The position numbers were made by a program, and so were the translations under genes. Shown one piece after another: positions 18,157 to 26,114 of a stretch of 64,000 nucleotides of DNA. The notes below the pieces were generated by a model. It ran no database searches, had not been told where the DNA came from, and saw only the letters and a program-made list of their open reading frames with translations. This DNA is from Desulforegula conservatrix Mb1Pa (GTDB taxonomy: Bacteria; Desulfobacterota; Desulfobacteria; Desulfobacterales; Desulforegulaceae). Positions within the stretch are counted from its first letter, which is position 1, and every line of letters starts with the position of its first letter. The stretch is from contig NZ_AUEY01000003.1 in assembly GCF_000426225.1 (NCBI RefSeq), forward strand, positions 1 to 64,000, in the 5' to 3' direction.

Positions 18157-19033
18157 TCTGTTCCAGCCTCTCAGTTAGTTTTTTTATATTTCCAATGCTC
18201 TGATAGGCTCTTTCTCCAAGAAGACTGTCTACACCCACTTTTTCCAGATTGCAGAGTGTTTTAAATACGAAGATGATTTTTTCAGCTCCCTTGATTACAC
18301 TGCCATGCTGCGGCGCAATCATTTCAAATGGGATTTCCGCCATTATCTCCAGAGCCATTTTCAGTGATCTGTTTGATGGCATTATGGATTGATGAAACTT
18401 CATCATATCAACAACAGGGCACGAAGGTTTCTGTCTCGGGCAGTTTTCGTAGTCGGAACAGGTCTGGCATTCACGGTGGTATTCAAAATAAAGATCCCAG
18501 TCTCTTCCGAAAGAACCGAAAAGATCGCTGGAAAAAAGAACCTTTGCGACATTGTCAAAGGTTACAAAGCTTCCTGAAGAATGGGCGTATGGAGTATTGT
18601 GGAAAGTCAGTCTGCGGCCGGATGAAAAAACATATTCATGATTCATCTGCTCGAGGGACAAAATTCTGGATGCGACAGAGTAGTGCTTAATAAAGGCCTT
18701 ATTCTGATAATCGGATATGATCATGAGGTCTTCTCTTCCGATGATATCCTCAAAATTCGGAATACCTGCGCACAGATCCGGATCATAATGATGGAAAACC
18801 ATGGCCTTTATCGAGGATGGATGAATTCCGGTCTGGAGAATTTTCATCATGACATTCGGGAAATCAGGCCTGCTGCCTCCATCCACAAGAACAGCCTCGT
18901 TTCCGTCTATGATTATATATGGATTACAGTGAAGGCCGGATTCAGGGTCATGATACCCAACCCAGTAAACTCCATCAGCAAGCTTTACAGGATAGTTGTA
19001 ATCAATGGAATTCTGATTGCTGCGGGAACTCAT
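18140..19033 (-). CDS. Di-iron metallo-beta-lactamase-fold protein (ODP/FprA-like, no flavodoxin)
   Basis: 297 residues. It has the beta-lactamase-fold core of flavodiiron proteins but lacks the C-terminal flavodoxin domain, as in oxygen-binding di-iron proteins (ODP) linked to bacterial chemotaxis. Candidate metal ligands fill all six positions: His82, Asp84 (usually Glu) and Asp86 in HYDPDL, His151 in AHSSGS, Asp170 in SSDLFG, His243 in PQHG. Four cysteines (189, 192, 198, 205) form an unusual cluster on an insert. AAGGA lies 8 nt before ATG 19033. It is the first gene of the operon, followed by kinase and CheY-like genes, so a sensor role (O2, iron or redox) fits better than an enzyme. Confidence 0.85.
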   Translation of the reverse strand: MSSRSNQNSIDYNYPVKLADGVYWVGYHDPESGLHCNPYIIIDGNEAVLVDGGSRPDFPNVMMKILQTGIHPSSIKAMVFHHYDPDLCAGIPNFEDIIGREDLMIISDYQNKAFIKHYSVASRILSLEQMNHEYVFSSGRRLTFHNTPYAHSSGSFVTFDNVAKVLFSSDLFGSFGRDWDLYFEYHRECQTCSDYENCPRQKPSCPVVDMMKFHQSIMPSNRSLKMALEIMAEIPFEMIAPQHGSVIKGAEKIIFVFKTLCNLEKVGVDSLLGERAYQSIGNIKKLTERLEQNAPNS

Positions 19034-19309
19034 AATAAAGATCCTTAATCAGTTTTCATTAAAAGATTTATTACAGGACTCTGTTTGAGGGCAGTGGAAT
19101 ATGCCCGAAGACTTGATATTGAAGCCTGCCGGTATTTATGATCCGGGGCCTGATTATATTTAAGGATTTAAAAGCCGAGTTTCTGTTGCAAGGCCGGATT
19201 GTCAAGACCTGAAATAGAATTTTATCTATGGCTTTATTGATAGCACAGATAAGGGTAAGAAATAAAATAAAACTTGGTCTTATGAAGATCGCTGTGCGTT
19301 GATAATCAT
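19034..19309. other. Upstream region of the six-gene operon
   Basis: About 275 nt with no gene. It must hold the minus-strand promoter of the di-iron protein operon. It is AT-rich close to the gene, but no convincing -35/-10 pair or operator was found by eye. Confidence 0.3.
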
Positions 19310-19440
19310 GTCAAGGTTGCAAAAAGCCTGATTCCTGTCATTCCGGCGCAGGCAGGAATTCAGAAGTATCTGAAATAACTGGATGCCGGATCAAGTCCGG
19401 CATGACGCCGCCGCTATTTTTGACTTTTTGCAATCTTATT
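19310..19440 (+). repeat. MITE-like dispersed repeat, copy 5
   Basis: Forward copy with both arms (CATTCCGGCGCAGGCAGGAA and GGATGCCGGATCAAGTCCGG) and termini GTCAAGGTTGCAAAAAGCC and TGACTTTTTGCAATCTTATT. Its right end lies 4 nt from the stop codon of the PEBP gene. No clear target duplication. Confidence 0.8.
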
Positions 19441-19444
19441 GATC

Positions 19445-20002
19445 TTATCTTGAAAAAAGAACTGTGAGCTGAGCCTTTGCAATACTGTGCTGGTTCAGGT
19501 TAAAACCAACCATTGCGCCTGATGCGGCCTGTTCAAGGGGCAGTTTTTCGACATCGAGTGCGTGTACTGTAAAAATATACCTGTGGGGCTTGTCACCGGC
19601 AGGCGGGCAGGCGCCTCCATATCCAGGCTTCCCAAAATCTGTCATGCTCTGGGTGCTTTCCTTTGGCGCCAATCCCGAAGCTGGATCTCCGGCATTTTCA
19701 ACAAGCTTTGTCGTATTTTTCGGAATATTGAAAATTGTCCAGTGCCACCAGCCGCTTCCGGTCGGTGCATCCGGATCATATACCGTAACCGCAAAGCTTT
19801 TGGTTTCTTTAGGCGCATTCTTCCATTCAAGTTCGGGCGAAATATTTTTTCCTGTGCATCCGAAACCAGAGAAGACCTGATCCATTCCCATTTTGTCTCC
19901 TTCTTTGAATTTAGGGCTTGAAACAGAGAACATTTCTCCCGCAATTGCAGACGTTGATAACAGGGCCATAAATGTAGCAGCAACGATAATTTTTCTGATC
20001 AT
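19445..20002 (-). CDS. YbhB/YbcL-type PEBP (Raf-kinase-inhibitor-like) protein, exported
   Basis: 185 residues. A signal peptide (MIRKIIVAATFMALLSTSAIAG) sends it to the periplasm. The PEBP fold is marked by the YDPDAPTGSGWWHWTIFNIP region and GKPGYGGACPPAGDKPHRYIFTVHAL. Bacterial members are small-ligand-binding proteins of unknown physiological role. ATG 20002 is chosen because AAAGGAAAG lies directly upstream and the signal peptide begins there. A longer frame exists upstream, but it is encoded by the repeat at 20043-20105 and is not part of the gene. Confidence 0.9.
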   Translation of the reverse strand: MIRKIIVAATFMALLSTSAIAGEMFSVSSPKFKEGDKMGMDQVFSGFGCTGKNISPELEWKNAPKETKSFAVTVYDPDAPTGSGWWHWTIFNIPKNTTKLVENAGDPASGLAPKESTQSMTDFGKPGYGGACPPAGDKPHRYIFTVHALDVEKLPLEQAASGAMVGFNLNQHSIAKAQLTVLFSR

Positions 20003-20042
20003 GATTCTTTCCTTTTTTTTGTTTTTGTTGTCGCAGAATTTT

Positions 20043-20105
20043 GACAAAGCCGCAAAAAGTCCGATCTCCGTTATTCCTGGGTAGGCCGTAATCCAGAACT
20101 GTCTG
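20043..20105 (+). repeat. MITE-like dispersed repeat, copy 6 (half element)
   Basis: Left half only: GACAAAGCCGCAAAAAGTCC followed by the TAGGCCGTAATCCAGAA arm. It sits between the PEBP start and the DUF523 stop. The right arm is missing. Confidence 0.65.
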
Positions 20106-20121
20106 AAAATAGTGAAAATAA

Positions 20122-20538
20122 TCAATCAATATTTTCCTCAGTTTTAACATCTATGCCGTGGCTGAGAAGCATTTCAGCAAAAAGGCCATTCCCGTCAATG
20201 AGTTTCCCTGAAAAGGAGCCGTCGTAGATTTTTCCGCAGCCACAGGAAGGTGACCTTGCCTTTAGTATGGCTGAATCGCATCCGGCAAGAAGGGCGATCT
20301 TAAGGCCCTGTTCCGCGCCTTTTTTGAATTCAGAGGAAACATCATCACCGGCTTTTGTGAAAACCATGCCATTTTTGATTTCACAGCAGATTCTTGGGGT
20401 AGGAAGTCCCCCAAACTGTTCGGGGCAGACAGGAATTGCCTCACCTTTTCTGACGAGATTCATTACTTCTTCAACCGGGCTTGATTTTCCGTCATATCTG
20501 CAATTGATGCCTGCAAGGCAGGCGCTTACTATTTTCAT
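20122..20538 (-). CDS. DUF523 family protein
   Basis: 138 residues, the common length for stand-alone DUF523 (YbbK-like) proteins, whose function is unknown. Conserved cysteine motifs are clear: CLAGINCRYDG at the start, VCPEQFGGLPTPR in the middle, and KARSPSCGCGKIYDG, a pattern suggesting a metal or Fe-S site. It uses ATG 20538 with an AGAAAG-type ribosome site. The PEBP gene lies 120 nt downstream, with a half repeat between. Confidence 0.88.
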   Translation of the reverse strand: MKIVSACLAGINCRYDGKSSPVEEVMNLVRKGEAIPVCPEQFGGLPTPRICCEIKNGMVFTKAGDDVSSEFKKGAEQGLKIALLAGCDSAILKARSPSCGCGKIYDGSFSGKLIDGNGLFAEMLLSHGIDVKTEENID

Positions 20539-20569
20539 TTTGGATATTCTTTCTGCAAAAAATCATATT

Positions 20570-21079
20570 TTAAAGGAAGGCTATTTCTTCACATCTGTTT
20601 TCAAAACTGAAGTATGGCGTGTAATTTTTACCATGTTTTTTTGTCCAGAAGTCAATGACTGCCCAATTGTCGCCAGCAATTTCAAACTGCGATTCATATT
20701 CAGCACATGCCGTGATGGATATAGCTTTAATCTTATGAATACCCTTTGAAAGACTAAATCTGAACATTTTCCAGTTATGCTGATGTTCAACGTCAAATCG
20801 TTCATGCAGCACAGCAGTGTCATCAATGAATATTTTTATGTCTGTTATGATAAGATCAAAGCTCTGATTAGAAACGTAGAGTCTGAAATTGCCATCTGGT
20901 TTTTCAATCTGGCTTTTAATGTTTGGAAGTTTTAAATCCGTTAAAGATATATCCGGATATTCAATGCAGTTTTGAAGTTCTTCACTTTTGAAACGCTGGC
21001 AGCCAAGTGAAAAAAACAAAAAGCAAATTGCAATAAGACAAGTAAATACTTTTAATTTGTAATGGAAAGAGTTTTTCAA
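20570..21079 (-). CDS. Hypothetical lipoprotein
   Basis: 169 residues, not recognised. The N-terminus is a lipoprotein signal: hydrophobic to residue 26, with lipobox SLGC and Cys27 as lipidation site. The mature part is predicted mostly beta, with no known motif. The start is TTG at 21079, preceded by AAAGG at good spacing. It sits 31 nt upstream of the DUF523 gene and might share its transcript. Confidence 0.65.
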   Translation of the reverse strand: MKNSFHYKLKVFTCLIAICFLFFSLGCQRFKSEELQNCIEYPDISLTDLKLPNIKSQIEKPDGNFRLYVSNQSFDLIITDIKIFIDDTAVLHERFDVEHQHNWKMFRFSLSKGIHKIKAISITACAEYESQFEIAGDNWAVIDFWTKKHGKNYTPYFSFENRCEEIAFL

Positions 21080-21187
21080 CTTTTGCCTTTCAAAAGGAAG
21101 AATAAAAAATGCTTATTCCATTTATTAGTTTAGATTTGTTGCTGCAAAACTGCTCTCTGATAGGGTCATAGTTGTTCATTTGAAAAA

Positions 21188-21239
21188 ACAAAAAGTTTTT
21201 TGCCGAGCTTTTTTACAAAAAAGCGACCCGCTCGAGGCA
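21188..21239. repeat. Second repeat family, copy B
   Basis: AAAAAGTTTTTTGCCGAGCT followed by TTTTTTACAAAAAAGCGACC and CGCTCGAGGC. Similar to 14577-14613 and to the sequence just before the radical-SAM gene at 48175-48220. It lies in the 281-nt gap between folE2 and the lipoprotein gene; no gene is seen there. Confidence 0.5.
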
Positions 21240-21330
21240 CTCGCCCTATCAATTTCAAAACAGCCGAACAAATACGCTTCGTCTGACTTTGGTTGATTTG
21301 GTAATATTGCCTCGCCGGAGGCACACGAAT

Positions 21331-21366
21331 CTGGTGCGCAAGCCTTAGAGCTTGAGCACCCTACGA
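21331..21366 (-). repeat. Third repeat family, copy A
   Basis: Read on the minus strand: TCGTAGGGTGCTCAAGC, then TTGCGCACCAGATTCG. It matches the 56009-56043 copy (TCGTAGGGTGCTCAAACC ... TTTGCGCACCA). Its TAG forms the stop codon of folE2. Confidence 0.6.
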
Positions 21367-22326
21367 ATCGGATTTTTTCAGGCTGTTTTCTATCTCCGTA
21401 ATCCTGCCCATTGTTGTTGATACCTTACACCAGACATTGTGTGTGTGAATGCTTTCAAGGCTGAGGGATTCTATTTTTACAGGGGTATCAGAAGAAAGCT
21501 TTCCTCCCATGATTCTCCCGGCTGCTCTTGCTGTTTCCCTTGCAGCGTCTTCGGCAAACTGAGGGGCTGAATGGGATTTCAGGACAATTTCAGCCTCGTC
21601 GTTTCTTTTCAGAAGGTCATTTGTGGTGTGAAGGGCGGATTTAATACATGTAACAAGATCCTTCCACTCAGGATAGCCGTTTGAAACCCTGACAGCAAGC
21701 CTGGTGCTTGATCTCTGGGAATGGGTCGGAAGGCATTTAGAGCTTTCTGTGTTGAAAAGCGCACGGTTATATTCCTGGGTACAAGGACAGGCTGTTATGT
21801 GATCCATACCTGCTGACAGAACAGTCTCGAGCTTCAGATTTTCGTCTTTTTTCAGTCCTGAAACTGATATGTCAATCATCACGGAATCTATTGATTTGTT
21901 TCTGCTTGCAGTCGTTGTCTGAATCAGAGGAATCTTGCCGGACAGATTTACGCTGACTTTGTCGCCCGTCTGCTTTTCACCAATTTTTCTCGCAAGTTCT
22001 TCGGCATAGACTGTGGGACTTTCAAATAAAACACCATGAAGTTCTGAAATTGCTCCTTCCATTCTGGACATGTGAATGCCCCTTGAATCAGGGGGAAGGC
22101 TGACAGTTATGGTTGCCTCAAAAGGAATAAGTCCTTCGGGAAGGCTTATCCACAAGGTTTTGTTGCTTATTCCAACTTCATCGAGAAACAATGGGAATGA
22201 TGGGGCCTGCTCAGGAATGTCTTCGCTGGTGTTTAATATTCTTTTATGTTCTGATTCGGGTATATATTTCAGAGACGAGGCTCCAGATTCTTTGTCGCGG
22301 TAAAAAAATCCTGAAAAGTTTTCCAT
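21361..22326 (-). CDS. folE2: GTP cyclohydrolase FolE2 (type IB)
   Basis: 321 residues. FolE2 turns GTP into 7,8-dihydroneopterin triphosphate, the entry step for folate, biopterin or deazapurine (queuosine) routes. Key features: DEVGISN near the N-terminus, the metal/catalytic Cys in TACPCTQEY, and LPTHSQRS with the conserved His. The N-terminal 35 residues are a variable extension. ATG 22326 has AGAGGG 6 nt upstream, inside the end of the glycosyltransferase gene (58-nt overlap), so the two are translationally linked. It is last of four genes with a RibD_C protein, a PP-loop protein and a glycosyltransferase, not classical folate genes. Confidence 0.92.
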   Translation of the reverse strand: MENFSGFFYRDKESGASSLKYIPESEHKRILNTSEDIPEQAPSFPLFLDEVGISNKTLWISLPEGLIPFEATITVSLPPDSRGIHMSRMEGAISELHGVLFESPTVYAEELARKIGEKQTGDKVSVNLSGKIPLIQTTTASRNKSIDSVMIDISVSGLKKDENLKLETVLSAGMDHITACPCTQEYNRALFNTESSKCLPTHSQRSSTRLAVRVSNGYPEWKDLVTCIKSALHTTNDLLKRNDEAEIVLKSHSAPQFAEDAARETARAAGRIMGGKLSSDTPVKIESLSLESIHTHNVWCKVSTTMGRITEIENSLKKSDS

Positions 22327-23156
22327 GATGTGCCCTCTTTTCTGGTTATATTCATAGCCTGATCAAAAAAGTGAATAAGAGTCGCGTCTGCTCTTCCTGA
22401 TGCTTCGACAACTTTTTTGATATTTATGAGAAGATTTTCTATTTTTGGCGCAAGGCTATCAGCGCTGCAAAGGCTGCCCTCATGGAGCATTCTTCTTGAT
22501 ATGACTTTTTCACAAAAACCGAAACTGAATTCTGAGCTCAGTTTTAGAAAAAAAGCCCAGTCTTCGCCTCTGTTCAATTCAGGAAATCCGCCTGCAGAGT
22601 CAAATGCCTTTTTTGTTACAGCCGCAGATGAAGGAACCGTAAAGCACCATCTCGCCATATTCCTGAAACAGTCACCTCTGTAACCCTTTCCGTTTTCGGG
22701 AATAAGAAATTCACCGCCAGAGACTTCATTGTGGTTGAGGGTGATGCCATAGGCAAATTCATGGCCGCTTTTTATTATTTTATAAAGAGATTCAGCATGA
22801 TCAGGCAGCCATTCGTCATCTGAATCCAGAAACATGAGAATCTCAGAAGAAGATGCATCTACTCCGAGATTTCTTGCCTTGCCAGGCCCTGTGTTTGCTG
22901 TTTTTACAATGATTATATTGGGGAAAAGCCTGGAAATTCTTTCAATGGTCGAATCCGAAGATCCGTCATCGACCATGATTATTTCTATGGACAGACTGGT
23001 ATTCTGGCTGATTACGCTTCTTATGGCCTTTTCAACCAGATGCTCCCTGTCCTTTGTGGGTATTATGCAGCTTATGTCTTTATTCAAAATATTTTCCGGG
23101 ATTTGTTGCGGCCTTGTATGTCTGCTGAAAAAATGGTGCGTGGGAGGACGCCACAC
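22269..23156 (-). CDS. Glycosyltransferase family 2
   Basis: Up to 295 residues, GT-A fold. Motifs: ISCIIPTKDREHLVEKAI for nucleotide-sugar binding, MVDDGSSDST, and the metal-binding FLDSDDEW. After about residue 230 the match to known folds fades. The listed GTG start at 23156 lies inside a repeat (23134-23166) that also ends the upstream gene, so the first about 23 residues are probably not native. A TTG at 23087, with GGAAA upstream, directly precedes NKDISCII and may be the true start. It overlaps folE2 by 58 nt. Acceptor unknown; within this operon it might decorate a pterin or related product. Confidence 0.85.
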   Translation of the reverse strand: MWRPPTHHFFSRHTRPQQIPENILNKDISCIIPTKDREHLVEKAIRSVISQNTSLSIEIIMVDDGSSDSTIERISRLFPNIIIVKTANTGPGKARNLGVDASSSEILMFLDSDDEWLPDHAESLYKIIKSGHEFAYGITLNHNEVSGGEFLIPENGKGYRGDCFRNMARWCFTVPSSAAVTKKAFDSAGGFPELNRGEDWAFFLKLSSEFSFGFCEKVISRRMLHEGSLCSADSLAPKIENLLINIKKVVEASGRADATLIHFFDQAMNITRKEGTSWKTFQDFFTATKNLEPRL

Positions 23157-23166
23157 ACCCTACGCT
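23134..23166 (-). repeat. Third repeat family, copy B
   Basis: Minus strand: GCGTAGGGTGTGTGGCGTCC, then CCCACGCACCATT. Similar to the 21331-21366 and 56009-56043 copies at its GTAGGGTG and GCGCACCA ends. Its TAG is the stop codon of the PP-loop gene, and its body makes up the N-terminal extension of the glycosyltransferase frame. Confidence 0.5.
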
Positions 23167-23924
23167 ATGAGCATTTCCTTTATCCGACCAGGTCTGAAAC
23201 ATTCGGCTGCGGCTTTGGGTTCTCCTGCAATTTTATATTTAATATATTCTTCAAGCACAGGAAGCATGTCAGACAGATAACGCCCTGTTTCATTTTCCGT
23301 GGCAGTTGTGTAAGTCTGGGAAAAAAGGCATTTTCTTTCGCCTCCTCCGGTTGATGGAAGTCCCTGGTCTTCAAGATAATGCTTTGAAACGGTTTCTTCT
23401 GAAAAGTCTTCAAAAACAGGGTAGGTGGTTCTGATTCCGAATTTTTCAGAAAAAGCATTCATTGCATCCATGAATGTCGGGGTCTGTTCAGGATAATAGG
23501 ACTGTTTTTTCGTATATCCTGCCATCAGAAGTTTAACGTCATTTTCCAGACAGTAGATTATCGCCCTTGTGTGCATCGCGGCCTTGCATGCCACGCAGAC
23601 AAGGTTTTTGCCGTTATACCTGGGCATGAATTCTTCGTATCTGTCCAGCCATAATCCCTGAAAAAGTCTGCCGGAATCAAGCTCTATCAAAAGGCTCTCA
23701 GGAAGCTTTTCCTTGGGAGAATGGGATTCAAGAATTATCTTTGCCGTATCGAATCTGTTTTTTGTGAAATGCGGAAATCTGGACATTCCGTTCAGCATAT
23801 TAAGAAGATGAATTCTTTCGGGCTTAGGCACTGAAGTGTGGCTGCCTGTGAAGCTCATAGCGTATAAAGCCAGAGAATCAGTGCCGCCTGAAAAAAGTAT
23901 TGCCGAGTCTTTTATGTTTATCAT
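23160..23924 (-). CDS. PP-loop ATPase, QueC/ExsB-like but divergent
   Basis: 254 residues. The N-terminal AILFSGGTDSLALYAM is the PP-loop pyrophosphatase motif that adenylates a carbonyl or tRNA substrate. CVACKAAMHTRAIIYCLEND follows near residue 118 and ERKCLFSQ near 215; these cysteines are not spaced as in the QueC zinc site, so classical preQ0 synthase is doubtful. ATG 23924 overlaps the stop of the RibD_C gene (ATGA) and has CAGGG upstream; the longer frame overlaps that gene and is not favoured. It is second in the four-gene operon. Substrate unknown. Confidence 0.78.
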   Translation of the reverse strand: MINIKDSAILFSGGTDSLALYAMSFTGSHTSVPKPERIHLLNMLNGMSRFPHFTKNRFDTAKIILESHSPKEKLPESLLIELDSGRLFQGLWLDRYEEFMPRYNGKNLVCVACKAAMHTRAIIYCLENDVKLLMAGYTKKQSYYPEQTPTFMDAMNAFSEKFGIRTTYPVFEDFSEETVSKHYLEDQGLPSTGGGERKCLFSQTYTTATENETGRYLSDMLPVLEEYIKYKIAGEPKAAAECFRPGRIKEMLIA

Positions 23925-24580
23925 TTTATAACCCTGTATTTTGTAAAGATTTCGCCGGTTTCCCCTGAATGCGAACACTCGACCAGCTCAAGCTTGACAA
24001 GGGATGAAATTTTTTCTTTAGAGTCTGCCACAGTGGAAGCCCATTTGTCTCCTGATATGAAAGGTGCGATTGTAAGAAGTACTTCATCTATCAGGCCTTC
24101 TTTGAGGCAGGAATAATTGAAGCTGCCGCCTCCCTCCACAAGAATTTTTTCAGCTCCCATCCCGGAGAGCAACCCGAAAACTTCGGAAATGGAAATGCCT
24201 GATTTTTGACCTGATTCAGATATTGATCTGGAAACGCCTTTTATTACAGCTTTGTCCTCAAAAACTTTTTCAAGTTCAGCTGACAGCTCAAACGGAACAA
24301 AAATTACAGGCTTTGGGCCGTTTATGAAAATCTTTCTGTTTTCATTGGGGATATTTCCCGAAGCTGAAACAAATGCCCTTATCCTGTTTTCCGGAAGCCT
24401 GCCACCTGTGCATCTCATTTCAGGATCAGCATCCCGGAGTGTACCCGCGCCCATTATGCTCGCATCTGTCTGATCGCGAATGGATTCAAGCAAACGTCTG
24501 TCTTTTATGCTTGCAAAGCCGACAGGACTTATTCTTCCGCATATTGTTGACGCAACTATCATTGTCGCTTTTTTGTTCAT
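23921..24580 (-). CDS. RibD C-terminal (DHFR-like) reductase
   Basis: 219 residues. This fold (RibD_C) reduces pyrimidine or pterin intermediates with NAD(P)H. Seen here: STICGRISP near residue 12, GAGTLRDADPEMRC for nucleotide binding, EKILVEGGGSFNYSCLKEGLIDEVLLTIAPFISG as the family's C-terminal signature, split over two strands. No deaminase domain is present, so it is not a full RibD. ATG 24580 follows AAAAGGA; a TTG one codon earlier is less likely. First of the overlapping operon with PP-loop, glycosyltransferase and folE2. With FolE2 it may act on a pterin. Confidence 0.85.
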   Translation of the reverse strand: MNKKATMIVASTICGRISPVGFASIKDRRLLESIRDQTDASIMGAGTLRDADPEMRCTGGRLPENRIRAFVSASGNIPNENRKIFINGPKPVIFVPFELSAELEKVFEDKAVIKGVSRSISESGQKSGISISEVFGLLSGMGAEKILVEGGGSFNYSCLKEGLIDEVLLTIAPFISGDKWASTVADSKEKISSLVKLELVECSHSGETGEIFTKYRVIK

Positions 24581-24621
24581 CAAATTCCTTTTGAGCTCAG
24601 TTCAGACTCCTTGAAAAATCA

Positions 24622-25824
24622 TCAAAAAACGCTGCCCAGAAGTTTAGTTATCAACTCCTCCAGCGGGATCATCGTAAGTATCAGAGGCATTCCAGGCAGT
24701 AGGGTAAAAAAAACAAGGTGAACGACCGTCTCCCTGCTGAAAGGAAAAGGCTTTATTTCACGGATCACCTGGAAGCTGTTCCCAAGGTCTGCAAGAGACT
24801 GAATATCTCCGCTTCCGACGAGGGCTTCATCATCGCTTGCGCCTCCGCGCACCCATTTCGAGTCAAAATCGCTGACATATTTGCTGGCAAGTATTCCGTA
24901 TTCGCGCATGCCGGTTCGTTTGGCACTCATCAGGGCAGGCGCGAAAAAAGTCAGGGGCCCCAGCACCAGCATGAGAAGAAAAAGCACCACGCCAAGAATT
25001 TCCAGCTGAAAGTCCGGAAGCTTCGCTCCGGCAAAAAAAATTGGATTTGCAATAAGCCCTGCCACTCCAGCTCCGTGGGCCATAAGAAGAGGCGCAAACA
25101 TTGAGCTGCTACCGCCAAGAAAACCTATTCCTGCGGCACGGTCAGGGTGGGTAGGTATAAGGTCGAGATCGAGCCGCGAGCTTTGCCAGAGAAAACGAGC
25201 CCATATAAAAACCCTGAAATACCAGCGGAGGAGAATGAACTGAAACATGGGCCTGCTGATGAAAATATACCAGTAGCCTGCCGGTGAAAATTGGGTGATC
25301 CCGTTAACCCTTGTGGAATACCAGCTTCCTGCATCATCTCCGATTCTTGTTATACCACTGAACGTGGCCCAAATATAATGTCCTGCGACAAAAACCAGAA
25401 CGAACATTATCAATTCAATGAGCACAGAATTTCTCAGTTTCATTGCCGAGGCAATAATATCCCTGAACTTTGGCATAACCTCTTCGGTGATGATCTCGCG
25501 GTCTATGAACTGCCCGACAATCATGCGCATTCTTTTATGAACCAGCAATTCGGCGACAATGAGCAAGGGCAGAGACACAAGAAAACGGGCATGGGTTTCG
25601 ATGTCATAAAAAAAAGGAAGTCCGATACCGCCCCAGGCCCTGGCGCTGAATATAGAAAGAATAAGGAGAGGCAGCCAGGTGATCATGATTACGGAGATAA
25701 TCCTCCTGTTCATCAGCTCAAGAGCAGGAGTTGCGAGTCTTGAACGAACCAGAAACTGGAACACTGGTCCACCCAGAACGAGCGAAAAATCAGGAGGTTC
25801 ATGGGAATTATGAATGTTTTGCAT
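24622..25824 (-). CDS. Multi-pass membrane protein of unknown function
   Basis: 400 residues, not recognised. About six to seven hydrophobic segments: near residues 45-65, 80-98, 145-165, 190-215, 250-280, 300-325 and 370-395. A PTHPDRAAGIGFLGG motif in mid-protein stands out and recurs, from memory, in uncharacterised bacterial membrane proteins. The start at ATG 25824 is chosen because AAGGAG is 7-8 nt upstream; two earlier in-frame starts are too close or lack a site. It lies 42 nt upstream of the RibD_C gene on the same strand, so could be the first gene of that operon. No catalytic motif seen. Confidence 0.8.
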   Translation of the reverse strand: MQNIHNSHEPPDFSLVLGGPVFQFLVRSRLATPALELMNRRIISVIMITWLPLLILSIFSARAWGGIGLPFFYDIETHARFLVSLPLLIVAELLVHKRMRMIVGQFIDREIITEEVMPKFRDIIASAMKLRNSVLIELIMFVLVFVAGHYIWATFSGITRIGDDAGSWYSTRVNGITQFSPAGYWYIFISRPMFQFILLRWYFRVFIWARFLWQSSRLDLDLIPTHPDRAAGIGFLGGSSSMFAPLLMAHGAGVAGLIANPIFFAGAKLPDFQLEILGVVLFLLMLVLGPLTFFAPALMSAKRTGMREYGILASKYVSDFDSKWVRGGASDDEALVGSGDIQSLADLGNSFQVIREIKPFPFSRETVVHLVFFTLLPGMPLILTMIPLEELITKLLGSVF

Positions 25825-26114
25825 AGCCATTCTCCTTGTTAAGTCTTTAGAGCCAATTGCAAAACCAAGAATTGTTATGTCTATATACGCTTTATCGCAC
25901 AGAAAATTTTTCAACACAAGCAGAGCATAAATATGGAGTAAAATCGAATCGTAGTTATTGACTTGAAGTCAGTTTGAGTGCATAATCCAATCAAATTCAA
26001 CAACACCCTTATTCCGCTTTTTCCATTTTCTTTGTTCTGATCCAAGATTATATCCCCGAGCATATTTAATCAGTAAGTTTAATGTGACGGGAATTAATAA
26101 CGGCTTTTATTTTT
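25825..26114. other. Divergent intergenic region
   Basis: AT-rich region between the membrane protein (minus) and the solute-binding protein (plus). It should hold both promoters; none is convincing by eye. Its right half is repeat copy 7. Confidence 0.25.

Noticed and set aside
20003-20125. N-terminal extension of the PEBP gene
   Set aside because: The extra codons derive from the half repeat at 20043-20105; the good ribosome site and signal peptide belong to the start at 20002.
23160-23924. Canonical QueC (preQ0 synthase)
   Set aside because: The PP-loop is present, but the cysteine spacing does not match the QueC zinc site, and QueD/QueE are not nearby.
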